Below, piece by piece: positions 11,401 through 19,506 of a DNA stretch of 64,000 bases. The stretch is taken from the NCBI GenBank assembly GCA_934636715.1, contig CAKUBE010000004.1, positions 62,001-126,000 of the forward strand, written 5' to 3'. Below the pieces are notes generated by a model. That model worked only from the letters and a program-made list of their open reading frames with translations. It ran no database searches and was not told where the DNA came from. The position numbers and the translations under genes are program-made. The first letter of the stretch is position 1. Every line of letters begins with the position of its first letter. Source of the stretch: an uncultured Arachnia sp. (GTDB lineage: Bacteria > Actinomycetota > Actinomycetes > Propionibacteriales > Propionibacteriaceae).

Positions 11401-11600
11401 AGGCCGCGGGTGCCCGGAGCGCGACCCGCCTCACGCTGGGCCGCGCCGCCACCTCGGTCGGGGAGGTGGACCTCCTCGAGGACCCCGTCGTGGAGCCGAC
11501 CCAGGCCCTGCCCGCCGGGGCGCTCGGAGCGGGCAGCGCCGTCGATCTCGCGCTCCGGCCGTTCCAGATCCTCACGCTGCGCTTCGGAAGGTCCCGATGA
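8478..11600 (+). CDS. Alpha-mannosidase, glycoside hydrolase family 38
   Basis: Cleaves terminal alpha-linked mannose. The catalytic domain has the zinc motif GHAHIDSAWLWP (His271, Asp273-275 region) and the nucleophile in LWLPDSFGYTGALPQ (Asp385). The alpha-mannosidase middle domain is around residues 525-620 (FHRGVYTTQHALKQGNRRSE) and the C-terminal beta domain covers the rest. At 1040 residues it matches the bacterial long form. No signal peptide, so it acts in the cytoplasm on imported oligosaccharides. It overlaps both neighbours and is translationally coupled within the operon. Confidence 0.95.
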   Translation: MHDDRRLVEERIGRLRARIEKRLYTVVARLDVSAWRAPGEPVAFEEAVAGSYADFPAGTWWGPAWSTWWLRLEGRVPAEAMTERLDLRVDLGFVGDWAGNQSEGMVFTADGWPLKGVNPMNRTVALTHGPLAARAARAARPLVADDGSLLLYVEAAANPDMSSSPTEPTAQGDVLTASDEPVWRFGGAEIVVRNDDVWALWLDLDVLDGLMRELPEQSTRRARLLRGMEDAADVVDAGDVLAQAAAARRVLAPLIDGGANASAQTMTAVGHAHIDSAWLWPLRETRRKVLRTFSNTVALAEEYPDFHFACTSAQHYQWLKEASPEMFGRVREAIAAGQWHVVGGMWVESDTNLPGGEALVRQFTSGLRWMIEELGVRPDCLWLPDSFGYTGALPQLARLAGMNWFFTQKLSWNRLNSLPHHTFWWEGIDGTRIWTHFPPVDCYDSIVSPEEVLRAERTFTEKGRASHSLLPYGYGDGGGGPVPEMMERVRRFADLEDAPRLVSAGPQAFFEAARAEYPDPPTWAGELYLEFHRGVYTTQHALKQGNRRSESLLSAVELLAAMGPAAAYPAEELETLWRRLLLLQFHDILPGSSIAWVNREAAEEFAAVVADLEALLGAVVVPSEAGAGLLNAASHPRREVVAIGGSLRLVEVPELAVADLAAARREPARAVEVTRDGSAVTLDNGVVRVEIGADGVLSSVWDHAARREALLPGGRGNLLTLHPDHPSCFDAWELEEQYRRQATALDAVDDLRVVLDDPLRARVEVSRSFGGSRVVQGIGLDAESATVDFDVSVDWRERERVLKVGFPLAVRATHAAAEIQFGHIERPVAVNTSWDRARFETSGQRWLLVREPGYGLALANDSTYGHDVHPSYAGPGAPAAGVDARLTLLRAPNAPDPEADLGAHTFAYSLTVGADVRRAHEAGIRLNQPLRILDGAAAAPSLFRLSEPTAHSLVVIDAVKRAFDGSGDLIVRLYEAAGARSATRLTLGRAATSVGEVDLLEDPVVEPTQALPAGALGAGSAVDLALRPFQILTLRFGRSR

Positions 11601-12619
11601 AGCTCCTCCTCGTCTGCCTCGACGGCGTGCGCGCCGACCTGGCCTTCCCCGACCTCGTCGCGGCCGACCCGCTGTTCGCGGCCCCGGATCACCCGTCGGA
11701 CCCCCGCTTCGGCTCCGGCGGCGCGGACGGCACCCTGCCGCTGGCCGAGGCGCAGCGCCACGGCGTCCTCGCCCCGACCCTCCGGCGCCTCGCGACGGGG
11801 GACGCGCGGTCCGGCGGGACGATCATCCCGATGTGGATGACGCCGCCCACCGACTCCGGCCCCGGCTGGTCGTCCCTCCTCACGGGCGCCACGCACGAGG
11901 AGTGCAACGTGTGGTGGAACGAGTTCGTGGGCCACGACCTGGCGCGCAACCCCGACATCCTGTCGCGCGTCTTCTTCGCCAACCCCAAGGCCCGCACCCT
12001 CGCGGCCGCCTCCTGGGGCGCGTTCACCGACCCCGCGGGCCCCGGCCCGATGATCCACCAGCGGGTCGACCAGCAGCGGACAGGGCAGCATCAGCTGTTC
12101 CAGCCCGATCCCACCCGCGGCATCGCCGCCGCCGACGCGGCCGTGTGTCAGTGGGCGTCGTGGCGGCTCCTGCACGAGGGGCCCGACGCGGCGGTCGTCT
12201 ACTTCGAGGGGACCGACGCCGCGGGCCACGGCTTCGGCGCCGACTCGGAGGAGTACCGGGCGGCGATCCGCCAGGTGGACGAGCACACGCGGTACCTCGT
12301 CAAAGCGGTCTGCGAGCGGCACGAGCAGTTGGGCGAGGACTGGCTGATCGCCGTCACCACCGACCACGGCCACAGGAGCGAGGGCGGCCACGGCGAGGAC
12401 GAGGTCGAGGTGCGGCGCAGCTTCCTGATCGTGCACCGCGTCGGCGGACGCCTGCCGGAGCCGGTGGCGGCGACGTCGCTGCTGCGCAGCCACCAGGTCG
12501 CAGGCCTCCTGTTGGACGCGATCGGCGCACGGCAGGGACAGCTGGACGATCCCTCGGTCGGCGTCCTCCGCGACATCGAGCCGTCGGGGCCGGCGAGGGA
12601 CCTCGCCTTCGAGTGGTGA
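11597..12619 (+). CDS. Alkaline-phosphatase-fold phosphodiesterase/phosphatase (type I PDE / nucleotide pyrophosphatase-like)
   Basis: Predicted metal-dependent phosphate ester hydrolase. The N-terminal LLLVCLDGVRADL holds the first metal Asp, a Thr/Ser-rich GPGWSSLLTGATHEE segment is where the nucleophile loop sits in this fold, and YFEGTDAAGHGFG plus TTDHGHRSEGGHGE give the remaining Asp/His metal ligands. No export signal is present, so it should act inside the cell. It overlaps the GH38 stop (ATGA) and sits in a mannose-glycan operon, which suggests action on phosphorylated or phosphodiester-linked glycan pieces; the true substrate is unknown. Confidence 0.75.
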   Translation: MKLLLVCLDGVRADLAFPDLVAADPLFAAPDHPSDPRFGSGGADGTLPLAEAQRHGVLAPTLRRLATGDARSGGTIIPMWMTPPTDSGPGWSSLLTGATHEECNVWWNEFVGHDLARNPDILSRVFFANPKARTLAAASWGAFTDPAGPGPMIHQRVDQQRTGQHQLFQPDPTRGIAAADAAVCQWASWRLLHEGPDAAVVYFEGTDAAGHGFGADSEEYRAAIRQVDEHTRYLVKAVCERHEQLGEDWLIAVTTDHGHRSEGGHGEDEVEVRRSFLIVHRVGGRLPEPVAATSLLRSHQVAGLLLDAIGARQGQLDDPSVGVLRDIEPSGPARDLAFEW

Positions 12620-12644
12620 GGCGCGGGCCACTAGTGTTCGGGTC

Positions 12645-13289
12645 ATGACAGGGCTTCCTCGCCGGATCTCGGCGGTGCTTTTCGACATGGACGACACGCT
12701 GGTGGACTCGGAGGCTGCCTGGTTCGCGGCGACCGAGGACATCTGGCACGACGCGGGGGGAGACCCCACGGGCAAAGGCCTGCTCGGTGGATCGATGGCG
12801 GACCTCGTGGTGCAGTACACCGCCGACTTTCCGGGTTCGGATCCCGCGGAGATCGAGCGCAGGTTGCGCGATCGGCTGTCGCACCACATCGGGGAGTCGG
12901 TCGAGCCGATGCCCGGTGCGGTGGAGCTGATCACGCGGCTCAGCGCGGAGTTCCCGATCACGATCGCGTCGAACTCGCCGTCCGACATCGTCGTCGACGT
13001 CGTGCGTTCGTTGGGCTGGGAGTCGCTGTTCACCGCCCGTCTCGGCACCGAGGACGTCGCCCTGCCCAAGCCGGCGCCCGACCTCTACCTGGCGGCCGCG
13101 GCGGCGTGCGGCGTCGACATCGCCGAGTGCGTCGTCTTCGAGGATTCGCCGGTCGGTGCCCGCGCCGGACGCGAGGCCGGGGCGTTCGTCGTCACCGTAG
13201 GTCCCGCCGCGGTGGGCGTCGGTCAGGCCAGTGTCGACTCCCTCCTGGATCCGCGTATCCTCTCCTGGGCACCTGCCCCCATCCGCTGA
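12645..13289 (+). CDS. HAD-superfamily hydrolase (beta-phosphoglucomutase/phosphatase-like)
   Basis: Motif I is LFDMDDTLVDSEAAWF with nucleophile Asp14 and Asp16, motif II is ITIASNSP, and motif III/IV lies in KPAPDLYL...VVFEDSPVGARAG. A helical cap domain between residues 20 and 85 places it with subclass I enzymes such as sugar phosphatases and beta-phosphoglucomutase. It is 25 nt after the phosphodiesterase gene and 11 nt before GH125, so it is part of the same transcript and may dephosphorylate or isomerise a released sugar phosphate. The precise reaction cannot be read from sequence. Confidence 0.82.
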   Translation: MTGLPRRISAVLFDMDDTLVDSEAAWFAATEDIWHDAGGDPTGKGLLGGSMADLVVQYTADFPGSDPAEIERRLRDRLSHHIGESVEPMPGAVELITRLSAEFPITIASNSPSDIVVDVVRSLGWESLFTARLGTEDVALPKPAPDLYLAAAAACGVDIAECVVFEDSPVGARAGREAGAFVVTVGPAAVGVGQASVDSLLDPRILSWAPAPIR

Positions 13290-13300
13290 AAAGGAAAGCC

Positions 13301-14569
13301 ATGCGAGAGATCACCAACCCCGCCGGGGTTCAGCTGACCGCCGAGATCGCCCGCTGGGCGGCACGCATCGCCGCGCGCTGCGGCGCGGAGGCGGGCGCCC
13401 GCTTCGAGCGGATGATGCTGGACACCTGGTGCACCACCATGTCGGCCAACGGCGACGGCGTCTTCGTCGTCACCGGCGACATCCCGGCGATGTGGCTGCG
13501 CGACTCGTCGGCGCAGGTGCTGCCCTTCCTCCGGCTGCAGGACGTCCCGCAGGTCGCCGAGACCCTCCGCGGGATCGTGCGCGAGCAGTGGCGCTGCATC
13601 GAGCTCGACCCCTACACCAACGCGTTCAACGCCGGCCCGACCGGCGCGCACTTCGACGAGTCCGACGAGGAGCTGGACCCGAACGTCTGGGAGCGCAAGT
13701 ACGAGATCGACTCGCTGGGGTTCCCCGTGCGGCTCGCCCACCGGATCTGGACGGACAGCGGCGACGCCGCGCACCTCGACGAGCGCGTGCGCCGGGGTTG
13801 CCACGCCATCGTCGAGCTCTGGCGGCGCGAGCAGCGCCACTTCGAGCTGTCCGACTACCGCCACGTCCGCGAGTCCTACCCCGCCGACACCCTCGGCGAG
13901 GACGGCCGCGGCACCCCCGTGGCGGTCACGGGCATGACCTGGGGAGGATTCCGCCCGTCCGACGACGCCTGCCGCTACGGCTACAACATCCCCGCCCAGC
14001 TGATGGCCGTCTCTGCGCTGCGCTGCATCGTCGAGTTCGCCGCGCACTGGGACGACGCTGCGCTCGCCAGCGAGGCACGGCAGCTCGCCGCCGAGATCGG
14101 GCGGGGCGTCGAGGAGCACGGCGTGATCGACGGCCGGTACGCCTACGAGGTCGACGGCCTCGGGGGAGTGCTGTGGATGGACGACGCGAACATGCCGTCG
14201 CTGCTGTCGCTGCCGCTGACCAGCGACGTCGCGGCCGACGACCCCACCTACCTCGCGACGCGCGCCTGGGTGCTGAGCGATCAGAACCCGTTCTTCTACC
14301 GCGGCGCCTTCGCCCAGGGCGTCGGCAGCCCGCACACGCCAGATGGCTACGTGTGGCACATCGCGCTCGCCGTGCAGGGCCTGACCGGGACCGACGACGA
14401 GGCGGACGCCTGCCTGGCGATGATCCTCGCCACCGACGGCGGCACGGGCCTGACGCACGAAGGTTTCGACCCCGACGACCCCTCCCAGTACACCCGGCCC
14501 TGGTTCAGCTGGTCGAACTCGATGGCGTGCGAACTGATGATGGGCATCGCCGGTTCGGACGAGGCCTGA
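13301..14569 (+). CDS. Exo-alpha-1,6-mannosidase, glycoside hydrolase family 125
   Basis: Metal-independent inverting mannosidase acting on alpha-1,6-mannose. The family hallmark GDIPAMWLRDSSAQV is at residues 59-73, followed by NAFNAGPTGAHFD, ERKYEIDSLGFPVRLA, and the C-terminal WFSWSNSMACELM block. The ATG at 13301 follows AAGGAAAG at 13291; a longer in-frame extension would overlap the HAD gene. The 422-residue length fits the family. No signal peptide, so it works on imported oligomannosides together with the GH38 enzyme. It is the last gene of the operon. Confidence 0.93.
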   Translation: MREITNPAGVQLTAEIARWAARIAARCGAEAGARFERMMLDTWCTTMSANGDGVFVVTGDIPAMWLRDSSAQVLPFLRLQDVPQVAETLRGIVREQWRCIELDPYTNAFNAGPTGAHFDESDEELDPNVWERKYEIDSLGFPVRLAHRIWTDSGDAAHLDERVRRGCHAIVELWRREQRHFELSDYRHVRESYPADTLGEDGRGTPVAVTGMTWGGFRPSDDACRYGYNIPAQLMAVSALRCIVEFAAHWDDAALASEARQLAAEIGRGVEEHGVIDGRYAYEVDGLGGVLWMDDANMPSLLSLPLTSDVAADDPTYLATRAWVLSDQNPFFYRGAFAQGVGSPHTPDGYVWHIALAVQGLTGTDDEADACLAMILATDGGTGLTHEGFDPDDPSQYTRPWFSWSNSMACELMMGIAGSDEA

Positions 14570-14613
14570 CCCCACAGACCCCCGATGTGGATTAACCGGG
14601 GGCGTCGGTTAAC

Positions 14614-14883
14614 ATGTACCGCGTGATTGTCCCCCTGGTGTCTTGGCCCATTACAACGCTGTCGATCATCGCGATCGTGCTCAGCATTCTGCTGGCGGCC
14701 ACGGTCCTCCTCCACAAGGGGCGTGGGGGCGGAATGTCGGATCTGTTCGGCGGTGGCATGTCCACCACGATGGGCGGTGCCTCCACCGCCGAGCGGCGCC
14801 TCGATCGGATCACCGTGGTGCTCGGCCTCGTCTGGCTGCTCACCATCGTCGGGTTGCTGTTCCTCTACAAGCTCGCCGGCTGA
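14614..14883 (+). CDS. secG: Preprotein translocase subunit SecG
   Basis: Small membrane subunit of the SecYEG channel. Two membrane helices (about residues 13-31 and 66-86) flank a glycine-rich loop with the characteristic HKGRGGGMSDLFGGG segment. The 89-residue length is typical. The ATG at 14614 is assumed; the GTG at 14623 is an alternative that would remove three residues. In many actinobacteria secG directly follows tpiA, so the 11.7 kb glycan locus between them here is a synteny break. Confidence 0.9.
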   Translation: MYRVIVPLVSWPITTLSIIAIVLSILLAATVLLHKGRGGGMSDLFGGGMSTTMGGASTAERRLDRITVVLGLVWLLTIVGLLFLYKLAG

Positions 14884-14940
14884 TCACACGCCTAGACGGA
14901 CTTCGTCTTCGCTCGTCAACGCTCCAAGGAGAAAAGCAAA

Positions 14941-15297
14941 GTGGCTGGTGGCAACGCCATTCGCGGCACCCGTGTCGGTGCCGGTCCCATGGGTGAGGCT
15001 GAGCGCGGGGATACTGCTCCGCGCTTCTACGTGTCCTACTTCTGCGCCAGCGGGCACGTGACCCGCCCGGCGTTCGCGGCGGACGCGCAGATCCCCGACT
15101 CGTGGGACTGCCCGCGCTGTGGACTCCCCGCGAACACGGACGCCGAGAACCCGCCGCCGCCGCCGAAGATCACCCCGTACAAGACGCACCTCGCCTACGT
15201 GAAGGAGCGTCGCACCGAGGCCGAGGCCGAGCAGATCCTCGAGGAGGCCGTGTCGGCGCTCCGTGCGCGCCGGGCCTCCGGCGAGGTCATCTACTGA
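14941..15297 (+). CDS. rbpA: RNA polymerase-binding protein RbpA
   Basis: Actinobacterial transcription factor that binds the principal sigma factor and stabilises the open promoter complex. The 118-residue protein has the central zinc-ribbon-like core (YFCASGH then WDCPRCG, a C-x3-H/C-x2-C pattern), the basic GTRVGAGPMGE N-terminal segment, and the C-terminal sigma-interaction helices (KTHLAYVKERRTEAEAE). The GTG start at 14941 is preceded by AAGGAG at 14926-14931. Its presence is strong evidence for an actinobacterial host. Confidence 0.96.
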   Translation: MAGGNAIRGTRVGAGPMGEAERGDTAPRFYVSYFCASGHVTRPAFAADAQIPDSWDCPRCGLPANTDAENPPPPPKITPYKTHLAYVKERRTEAEAEQILEEAVSALRARRASGEVIY

Positions 15298-15310
15298 CCG
15301 TCGCCGCGGA

Positions 15311-16042
15311 TCACAGCGCGCAGATGTAGGGCTCCGGGAGTTCGCCGGCGGCCGCCTCGTCGATGAACCACAGCGTGGCCTCGTCCCCGTGCACGTGCGC
15401 GGCGGGCAGCGCGACGTCGCCGGCGAGCGCGCGGGTGATCGCCTCCGCCTTCTCCTCGCCGTTGGCGAGGAACCACACCTGATCCGACCGGTTCAACGTC
15501 TGCAGAGTGAGCGAGATCCGCTCGGCCGGTTCCTTGGGGGAGTCCTCGACGCCGATCACGGCGAGGCTCGTCGCCTCGAAGCTGGGATGGTTGGGGAAGA
15601 TCGAGCCGACGTGGCCGTCGCGCCCGATGCCGAGCAGCATGATGTCGAAGCGGGTGTCGCCGAGTTCGGCCTCGTACTCCGCCGCCGACTCGTGGCTGTC
15701 CTTGCGCCCGTCCTTGGCGGCCATCATGTGGGTGTGCGCCGAGTTGATCGACACCGTGCGCGCGAGGCGGCTGATGGCCTGCAGGGAGTTGCGGCCGGGG
15801 TCGGTGGCGGGCAGGAAGCGCTCGTCGCCCCACCACAGCTGGAGTCGCGCCGGATCGAGGCCGGAGCCCTCTGCCAGCTCGGCCAGCCGCTCGTACATGG
15901 CGTTGGCGGCGTCGCCTCCCGTCAGGCACAGATGCACCATCGGCTGGGTCTGCTGGAGTTCGACGATGCGCCCCAGCAGGCGGGCGGCTACGACGTCGGC
16001 GACCTCCGCCTGGGTCGCGAGCCGCACCACGCGCGTGTACAT
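15311..16042 (-). CDS. pgl: 6-phosphogluconolactonase
   Basis: Hydrolyses 6-phosphogluconolactone in the oxidative pentose phosphate pathway. Family motifs are LCLTGGDAANAMYE, WWGDERFLPATDPGRNSL and LLGIGRDGHVGSIFPNHP (the catalytic His region). It is 243 residues long. The ATG at 16042 overlaps the opcA stop by one base (TGATG), confirming the start and placing it last in a zwf-opcA-pgl operon. Ends 13 nt from the convergent rbpA stop. Confidence 0.95.
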   Translation of the reverse strand: MYTRVVRLATQAEVADVVAARLLGRIVELQQTQPMVHLCLTGGDAANAMYERLAELAEGSGLDPARLQLWWGDERFLPATDPGRNSLQAISRLARTVSINSAHTHMMAAKDGRKDSHESAAEYEAELGDTRFDIMLLGIGRDGHVGSIFPNHPSFEATSLAVIGVEDSPKEPAERISLTLQTLNRSDQVWFLANGEEKAEAITRALAGDVALPAAHVHGDEATLWFIDEAAAGELPEPYICAL

Positions 16043-16947
16043 CAGGCGACCTCGGAGTCGCGGGCCACGCGCAGCGTCGCGGCCTCGAAGATGTCGTCGG
16101 CGTCCATGCTCTGCAGCTCCTCGGTCAGCAGGTCCGTCATGGGCCTGCGGCGCAGCGCGACGGTGCGTTCCGGCTCGCCGGGGACCTGGTAGACCGCCAT
16201 CCCCTCGGCGACGCGGCGCACGGTGATGTCGCCTCCTGTGGTGTTCAGCACCACGGCGTTGACGCCGATCATCGGCCCGTCGGTGCGCGCCACGTCGACG
16301 CCGAGGCGCTCGCTCAGCCACGCCGCGAGGAGGGTCGCGGGGGCGTTGTCCGGGGCCGACGTCACGACGGCGCCCGTCACCTCGGCCTCGGTCTGGTCGA
16401 GCGCGGCGGCGAGCAGCGCCCGCCAGCGGGTCAGCCGGGTCCAGGTGAGGTCGGTGTCGCCGTCGGCGTGGTTGTTGGCGCGACGGACGAGAGCGGCCTG
16501 CGGGTCCGCGCAGCCGGCGGCGTCAGTGATGCGGCGGTCCGCGAGGGAGCCGATGGGGTCCGTCGCGAGGTTGTCGGGGGCCTCGTTCGGCCACCATGCG
16601 ATGGTGGGGGAGTCGGGCAGCAGCAGGGGCAGGCACACGGCGTCGGCGTGGTCGCGCAGCTCGCCGGAGAGCCGCAGGACGATCATGTCGCCGGGCAGAC
16701 CCTCGCCCACCTGGACGGTGGCGTCGAGCCGGGGCTCGTCGCCGTCGACGTAGGTGATCAGTATCACGCGGGAGGGGTGAGCCGTGCCCGACGCCTTCGC
16801 CGCCTCGATGACGTCGTCGAAGTGGTCGTCGGTGGTGACGATCAGCAGGGTCAGCACCATGCCGCTGGCGCTGCCCGCCATGCGGTGGGCGTGGAGGAGG
16901 CTGGAGGCGATCTCGCGGGACGAGGTGTTGCTCAGTTCGATGATCAT
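16042..16947 (-). CDS. opcA: Glucose-6-phosphate dehydrogenase assembly protein OpcA
   Basis: OpcA is needed for full activity or assembly of G6PDH in cyanobacteria and actinobacteria. The 301-residue protein shows the conserved HPSRVILITYVDG and LLLPDSPTIAWWPNEAP segments. The ATG at 16947 has a strong AAGGAG site, 9 nt after the zwf stop. Zwf, OpcA and Pgl genes together form the oxidative pentose phosphate unit; tal and tkt, which often precede zwf in actinobacteria, are not between zwf and ctaB here. Confidence 0.95.
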   Translation of the reverse strand: MIIELSNTSSREIASSLLHAHRMAGSASGMVLTLLIVTTDDHFDDVIEAAKASGTAHPSRVILITYVDGDEPRLDATVQVGEGLPGDMIVLRLSGELRDHADAVCLPLLLPDSPTIAWWPNEAPDNLATDPIGSLADRRITDAAGCADPQAALVRRANNHADGDTDLTWTRLTRWRALLAAALDQTEAEVTGAVVTSAPDNAPATLLAAWLSERLGVDVARTDGPMIGVNAVVLNTTGGDITVRRVAEGMAVYQVPGEPERTVALRRRPMTDLLTEELQSMDADDIFEAATLRVARDSEVA

Positions 16948-16956
16948 CGGGTCTCC

Positions 16957-18486
16957 TTAGGGACGGCGCCAGGCGAAGCCGTCGCGGGCCAGCATGTCGA
17001 CGGCCGACTGCGGGCCCCACGTGCCCGAGCGGTACTGCTGGGGGATCTCGTCGAGCGAGGCCCAGTAGTCGAGGACGGGGTCGAGGATCTGCCAGCTGAG
17101 CTCCACCTCTTCCTGCTGCGGGAACAGCGGCGGCTCGCCGAGCAGGACGTCGAGGATGAGGCGCTCGTAGGCCTCGGGCGAGCTCTCGGTGAAGGAGCCG
17201 CCGTAGCCGAAGTCCATGGAGACCTCGCGGATCTCCATCTGGGTGCCGGGGACCTTCGCGCCGAAGCGGAGGGTGACGCCCTCGTCGGGCTGGATGCGCA
17301 TGACCAGCGCGTTGGTGCCGAGTTCCTCGGTGTCGGTGGCCGTGAACGGCAGGTGCGGCGCGCGCTTGAAGCTGAGCGCCACCTCCGTCACGCGGCGGGG
17401 CATGCGCTTGGCGGTGCGCAGGTAGAAGGGGACGCCCGCCCAGCGGCGGTTGTCGATGTCGACGCGGATGGCGGCGTAGGTCTCGGTGGTGGAGTCGGGC
17501 GCGACGCCCTGCTCCTCGCGGTAGCCGATCACCTTCTGGCCGCCCTGCCACCCGGCGGCGTACTGGCCGCGCGCGGTGTGCAGGTCGTAGCGCTGGGGCA
17601 CGTGCGCGGCGGCGAGCACCTTCTTCTTCTCCGTCCGCAGCTGGGATGCCTCGAAGCTGGTGGGCTCCTCCATGGCGGTGAGGGCGAGGAGCTGGAGGAG
17701 GTGGTTCTGCATCACGTCGCGGGCGATGCCGATGCCGTCGAAGTAGCCGGCGCGGCTGCCGATGCCGATGTCCTCGGCCATCGTGATCTCCACGTGGCTC
17801 ACGTAGTGGTTGTTCCAGATGGGCTCGAACATCTGGTTGGCGAACCGCAGCGCCAGCATGTTCTGCACCGTCTCCTTGCCCAGGTAGTGGTCGATGCGGA
17901 ACACCTCCTGCGGCTGGAAGAGGGTCTCGACGACGTCGTTCAGCTCCCGCGCGGAGGCGAGGTCGTGGCCGAACGGCTTCTCGATGATGACGCGGTTCCA
18001 GTCGCCGTTGCGGCGCTCGACGAGGCCGTGGCGCGACAGCTGGGTCATGACGGGCTCGAAGCTCGACGGCGGGATGGAGAGGTAGAACGCGTGGTTGCCG
18101 CCGGTGGCCCGGGCGGTGTCGAGGTCGCGGATGGTGTCGCGCAGGCGAACGAACGCGTCGTCGGAGTCGAACGTGCCGGACACGAACCGGATGCCCTCGA
18201 GCAGCTGCTGCCACACCTCCTCCCGGAACGGGGTGCGCGCGTGCTCCTTGACGGCGTCGTGAACGACCCTCGCGAAGTCCTGGTCCGCCCAGTCGCGGCG
18301 GGCGAACCCGACGAGCCCGAAGCCGGGCGGCAGCAGCCCCCGGTTGGCCAGGTCGTAGACCGCGGGCATCAGCTTCTTGCGGGACAGGTCCCCGGTGACG
18401 CCGAAGATGACAAGCACGCACGGCCCCGCGATGCGGGGGAGCCTGCGGTCCTGCGGGTCGCGCAGCGGGTTCACGTAGTCGTTCAT
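16957..18486 (-). CDS. zwf: Glucose-6-phosphate 1-dehydrogenase
   Basis: Oxidises glucose-6-phosphate to 6-phosphogluconolactone with NADP. The coenzyme motif is VIFGVTGDLSRKKLMPAV near residue 30, EKPFGHDL follows, and the catalytic His is in RIDHYLGKETVQN. The C-terminal domain carries RIQPDEGVTLRFGAKVPG. The ATG at 18486 (509 residues) was preferred over an in-frame TTG at 18495 because it gives the usual N-terminus; neither has a strong ribosome site. It is the first gene of zwf-opcA-pgl and is divergent from ctaB, with about 108 bp between starts for both promoters. Confidence 0.95.
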   Translation of the reverse strand: MNDYVNPLRDPQDRRLPRIAGPCVLVIFGVTGDLSRKKLMPAVYDLANRGLLPPGFGLVGFARRDWADQDFARVVHDAVKEHARTPFREEVWQQLLEGIRFVSGTFDSDDAFVRLRDTIRDLDTARATGGNHAFYLSIPPSSFEPVMTQLSRHGLVERRNGDWNRVIIEKPFGHDLASARELNDVVETLFQPQEVFRIDHYLGKETVQNMLALRFANQMFEPIWNNHYVSHVEITMAEDIGIGSRAGYFDGIGIARDVMQNHLLQLLALTAMEEPTSFEASQLRTEKKKVLAAAHVPQRYDLHTARGQYAAGWQGGQKVIGYREEQGVAPDSTTETYAAIRVDIDNRRWAGVPFYLRTAKRMPRRVTEVALSFKRAPHLPFTATDTEELGTNALVMRIQPDEGVTLRFGAKVPGTQMEIREVSMDFGYGGSFTESSPEAYERLILDVLLGEPPLFPQQEEVELSWQILDPVLDYWASLDEIPQQYRSGTWGPQSAVDMLARDGFAWRRP

Positions 18487-18594
18487 CGGGGCCAACAGTA
18501 ATCCACTCGGGGCGCAACAGGCGGGATCGCCCGAGTGGCGCCCGGCCGCCTGGCCGGTAGACTGCCGCGAGGTCTACATACTGGAGTCGCAGTC

Positions 18595-19506
18595 GTGAGT
18601 GTTGCAGCGTCGTCGCGGGCGCCGTTCGGCGATGTCGTGAAGGCGTACGTGGCCCTCACGAAGCCCCGCATCATCGAGTTGCTGCTGGTCACCACCGTCC
18701 CGGCGATGTTCCTGGCCGCGGGCGGATTCCCCCAGTGGCAGCTGATCGTCTGGACCATGCTCGGCGGGCTCTTCGCCGCGGCGTCGGCCAACACCTTCAA
18801 CTGCGTCATCGACGCCGACATCGACGAGGTGATGCGCCGCACCCGCCGTCGGCCGGTCCCGCGGCACCAGGTGTCGGCCAGGAACGCGACCGTCTTCGGC
18901 GTCGTCCTCGGGGTCCTCGCCACGCTCGTGCTCGGCCTCGGCGCCAACTGGCTGTCCTCGTTCCTCGCGCTCGCCGCCAACGCGTTCTACGTGTTCGTGT
19001 ACACCATGTGGCTCAAGCGCCGTACGTGGCAGAACATCGTCTGGGGCGGCATCGCGGGCTGCTTCCCACCGCTGATCGGCTGGACCGCGGTGACTGGCTC
19101 GGTCGCCTGGCCGCCGCTCATCCTGTTCGGCATCGTCTTCCTCTGGACCCCGCCGCACACCTGGGCGCTCGCGTTCCGCTACCGCGAGGACTACGCCGCC
19201 GCCGGTGTCCCGATGCTGCCGGTGGTCCGGCCCGCGCCGCAGGTGGCCGCGCAGATCTTCTGGTACTCGCTGGCCACCGTCGCGGTCTCGCTGCTGCTGT
19301 GGCCGGTCACCCCGACGGGGTGGCTCTATCCCGTCGCCGCCGGGGCGTTCGGTGCCGTGCTGCTGTGGGAGGCCCTCCAGCTCTGGCGCCGCGCCCGGGC
19401 CGGCCTCGATGGCCCCCAGCTCAAGGCCATGCGACTCTTCCACTGGTCGAACACGTACCTCGCGCTGGTCTTCCTCGCCGTCGCGCTCGATCCCCTGCTG
19501 ACATGA
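18595..19506 (+). CDS. ctaB: Protoheme IX farnesyltransferase (heme O synthase)
   Basis: Membrane UbiA-family prenyltransferase that adds farnesyl to heme B, giving heme O for cytochrome oxidase. The Asp-rich substrate motif is [18 protein letters not shown], the second Asp motif lies in [16 protein letters not shown], and roughly eight to nine membrane helices fill 303 residues. The GTG at 18595 was chosen because it follows CTGGAG and puts the start just before the conserved [14 protein letters not shown]; a longer frame would enter the zwf promoter. With ctaA at 40254 it supplies heme A. It overlaps the next gene (ATGA). Confidence 0.94.
   Translation: MSVAASSRAPFGDVVKAYVALTKPRIIELLLVTTVPAMFLAAGGFPQWQLIVWTMLGGLFAAASANTFNCVIDADIDEVMRRTRRRPVPRHQVSARNATVFGVVLGVLATLVLGLGANWLSSFLALAANAFYVFVYTMWLKRRTWQNIVWGGIAGCFPPLIGWTAVTGSVAWPPLILFGIVFLWTPPHTWALAFRYREDYAAAGVPMLPVVRPAPQVAAQIFWYSLATVAVSLLLWPVTPTGWLYPVAAGAFGAVLLWEALQLWRRARAGLDGPQLKAMRLFHWSNTYLALVFLAVALDPLLT

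Noticed and set aside
8657..12619. A very long + strand open frame crossing the GH38 gene
   Set aside because: Only its end (from 11597) is a real gene; the upstream part is Arg/Pro/Gly-rich out-of-frame reading of the mannosidase.
18487..18495. Upstream TTG start for zwf
   Set aside because: Adds three residues without a better ribosome site; the ATG at 18486 gives the standard N-terminus.
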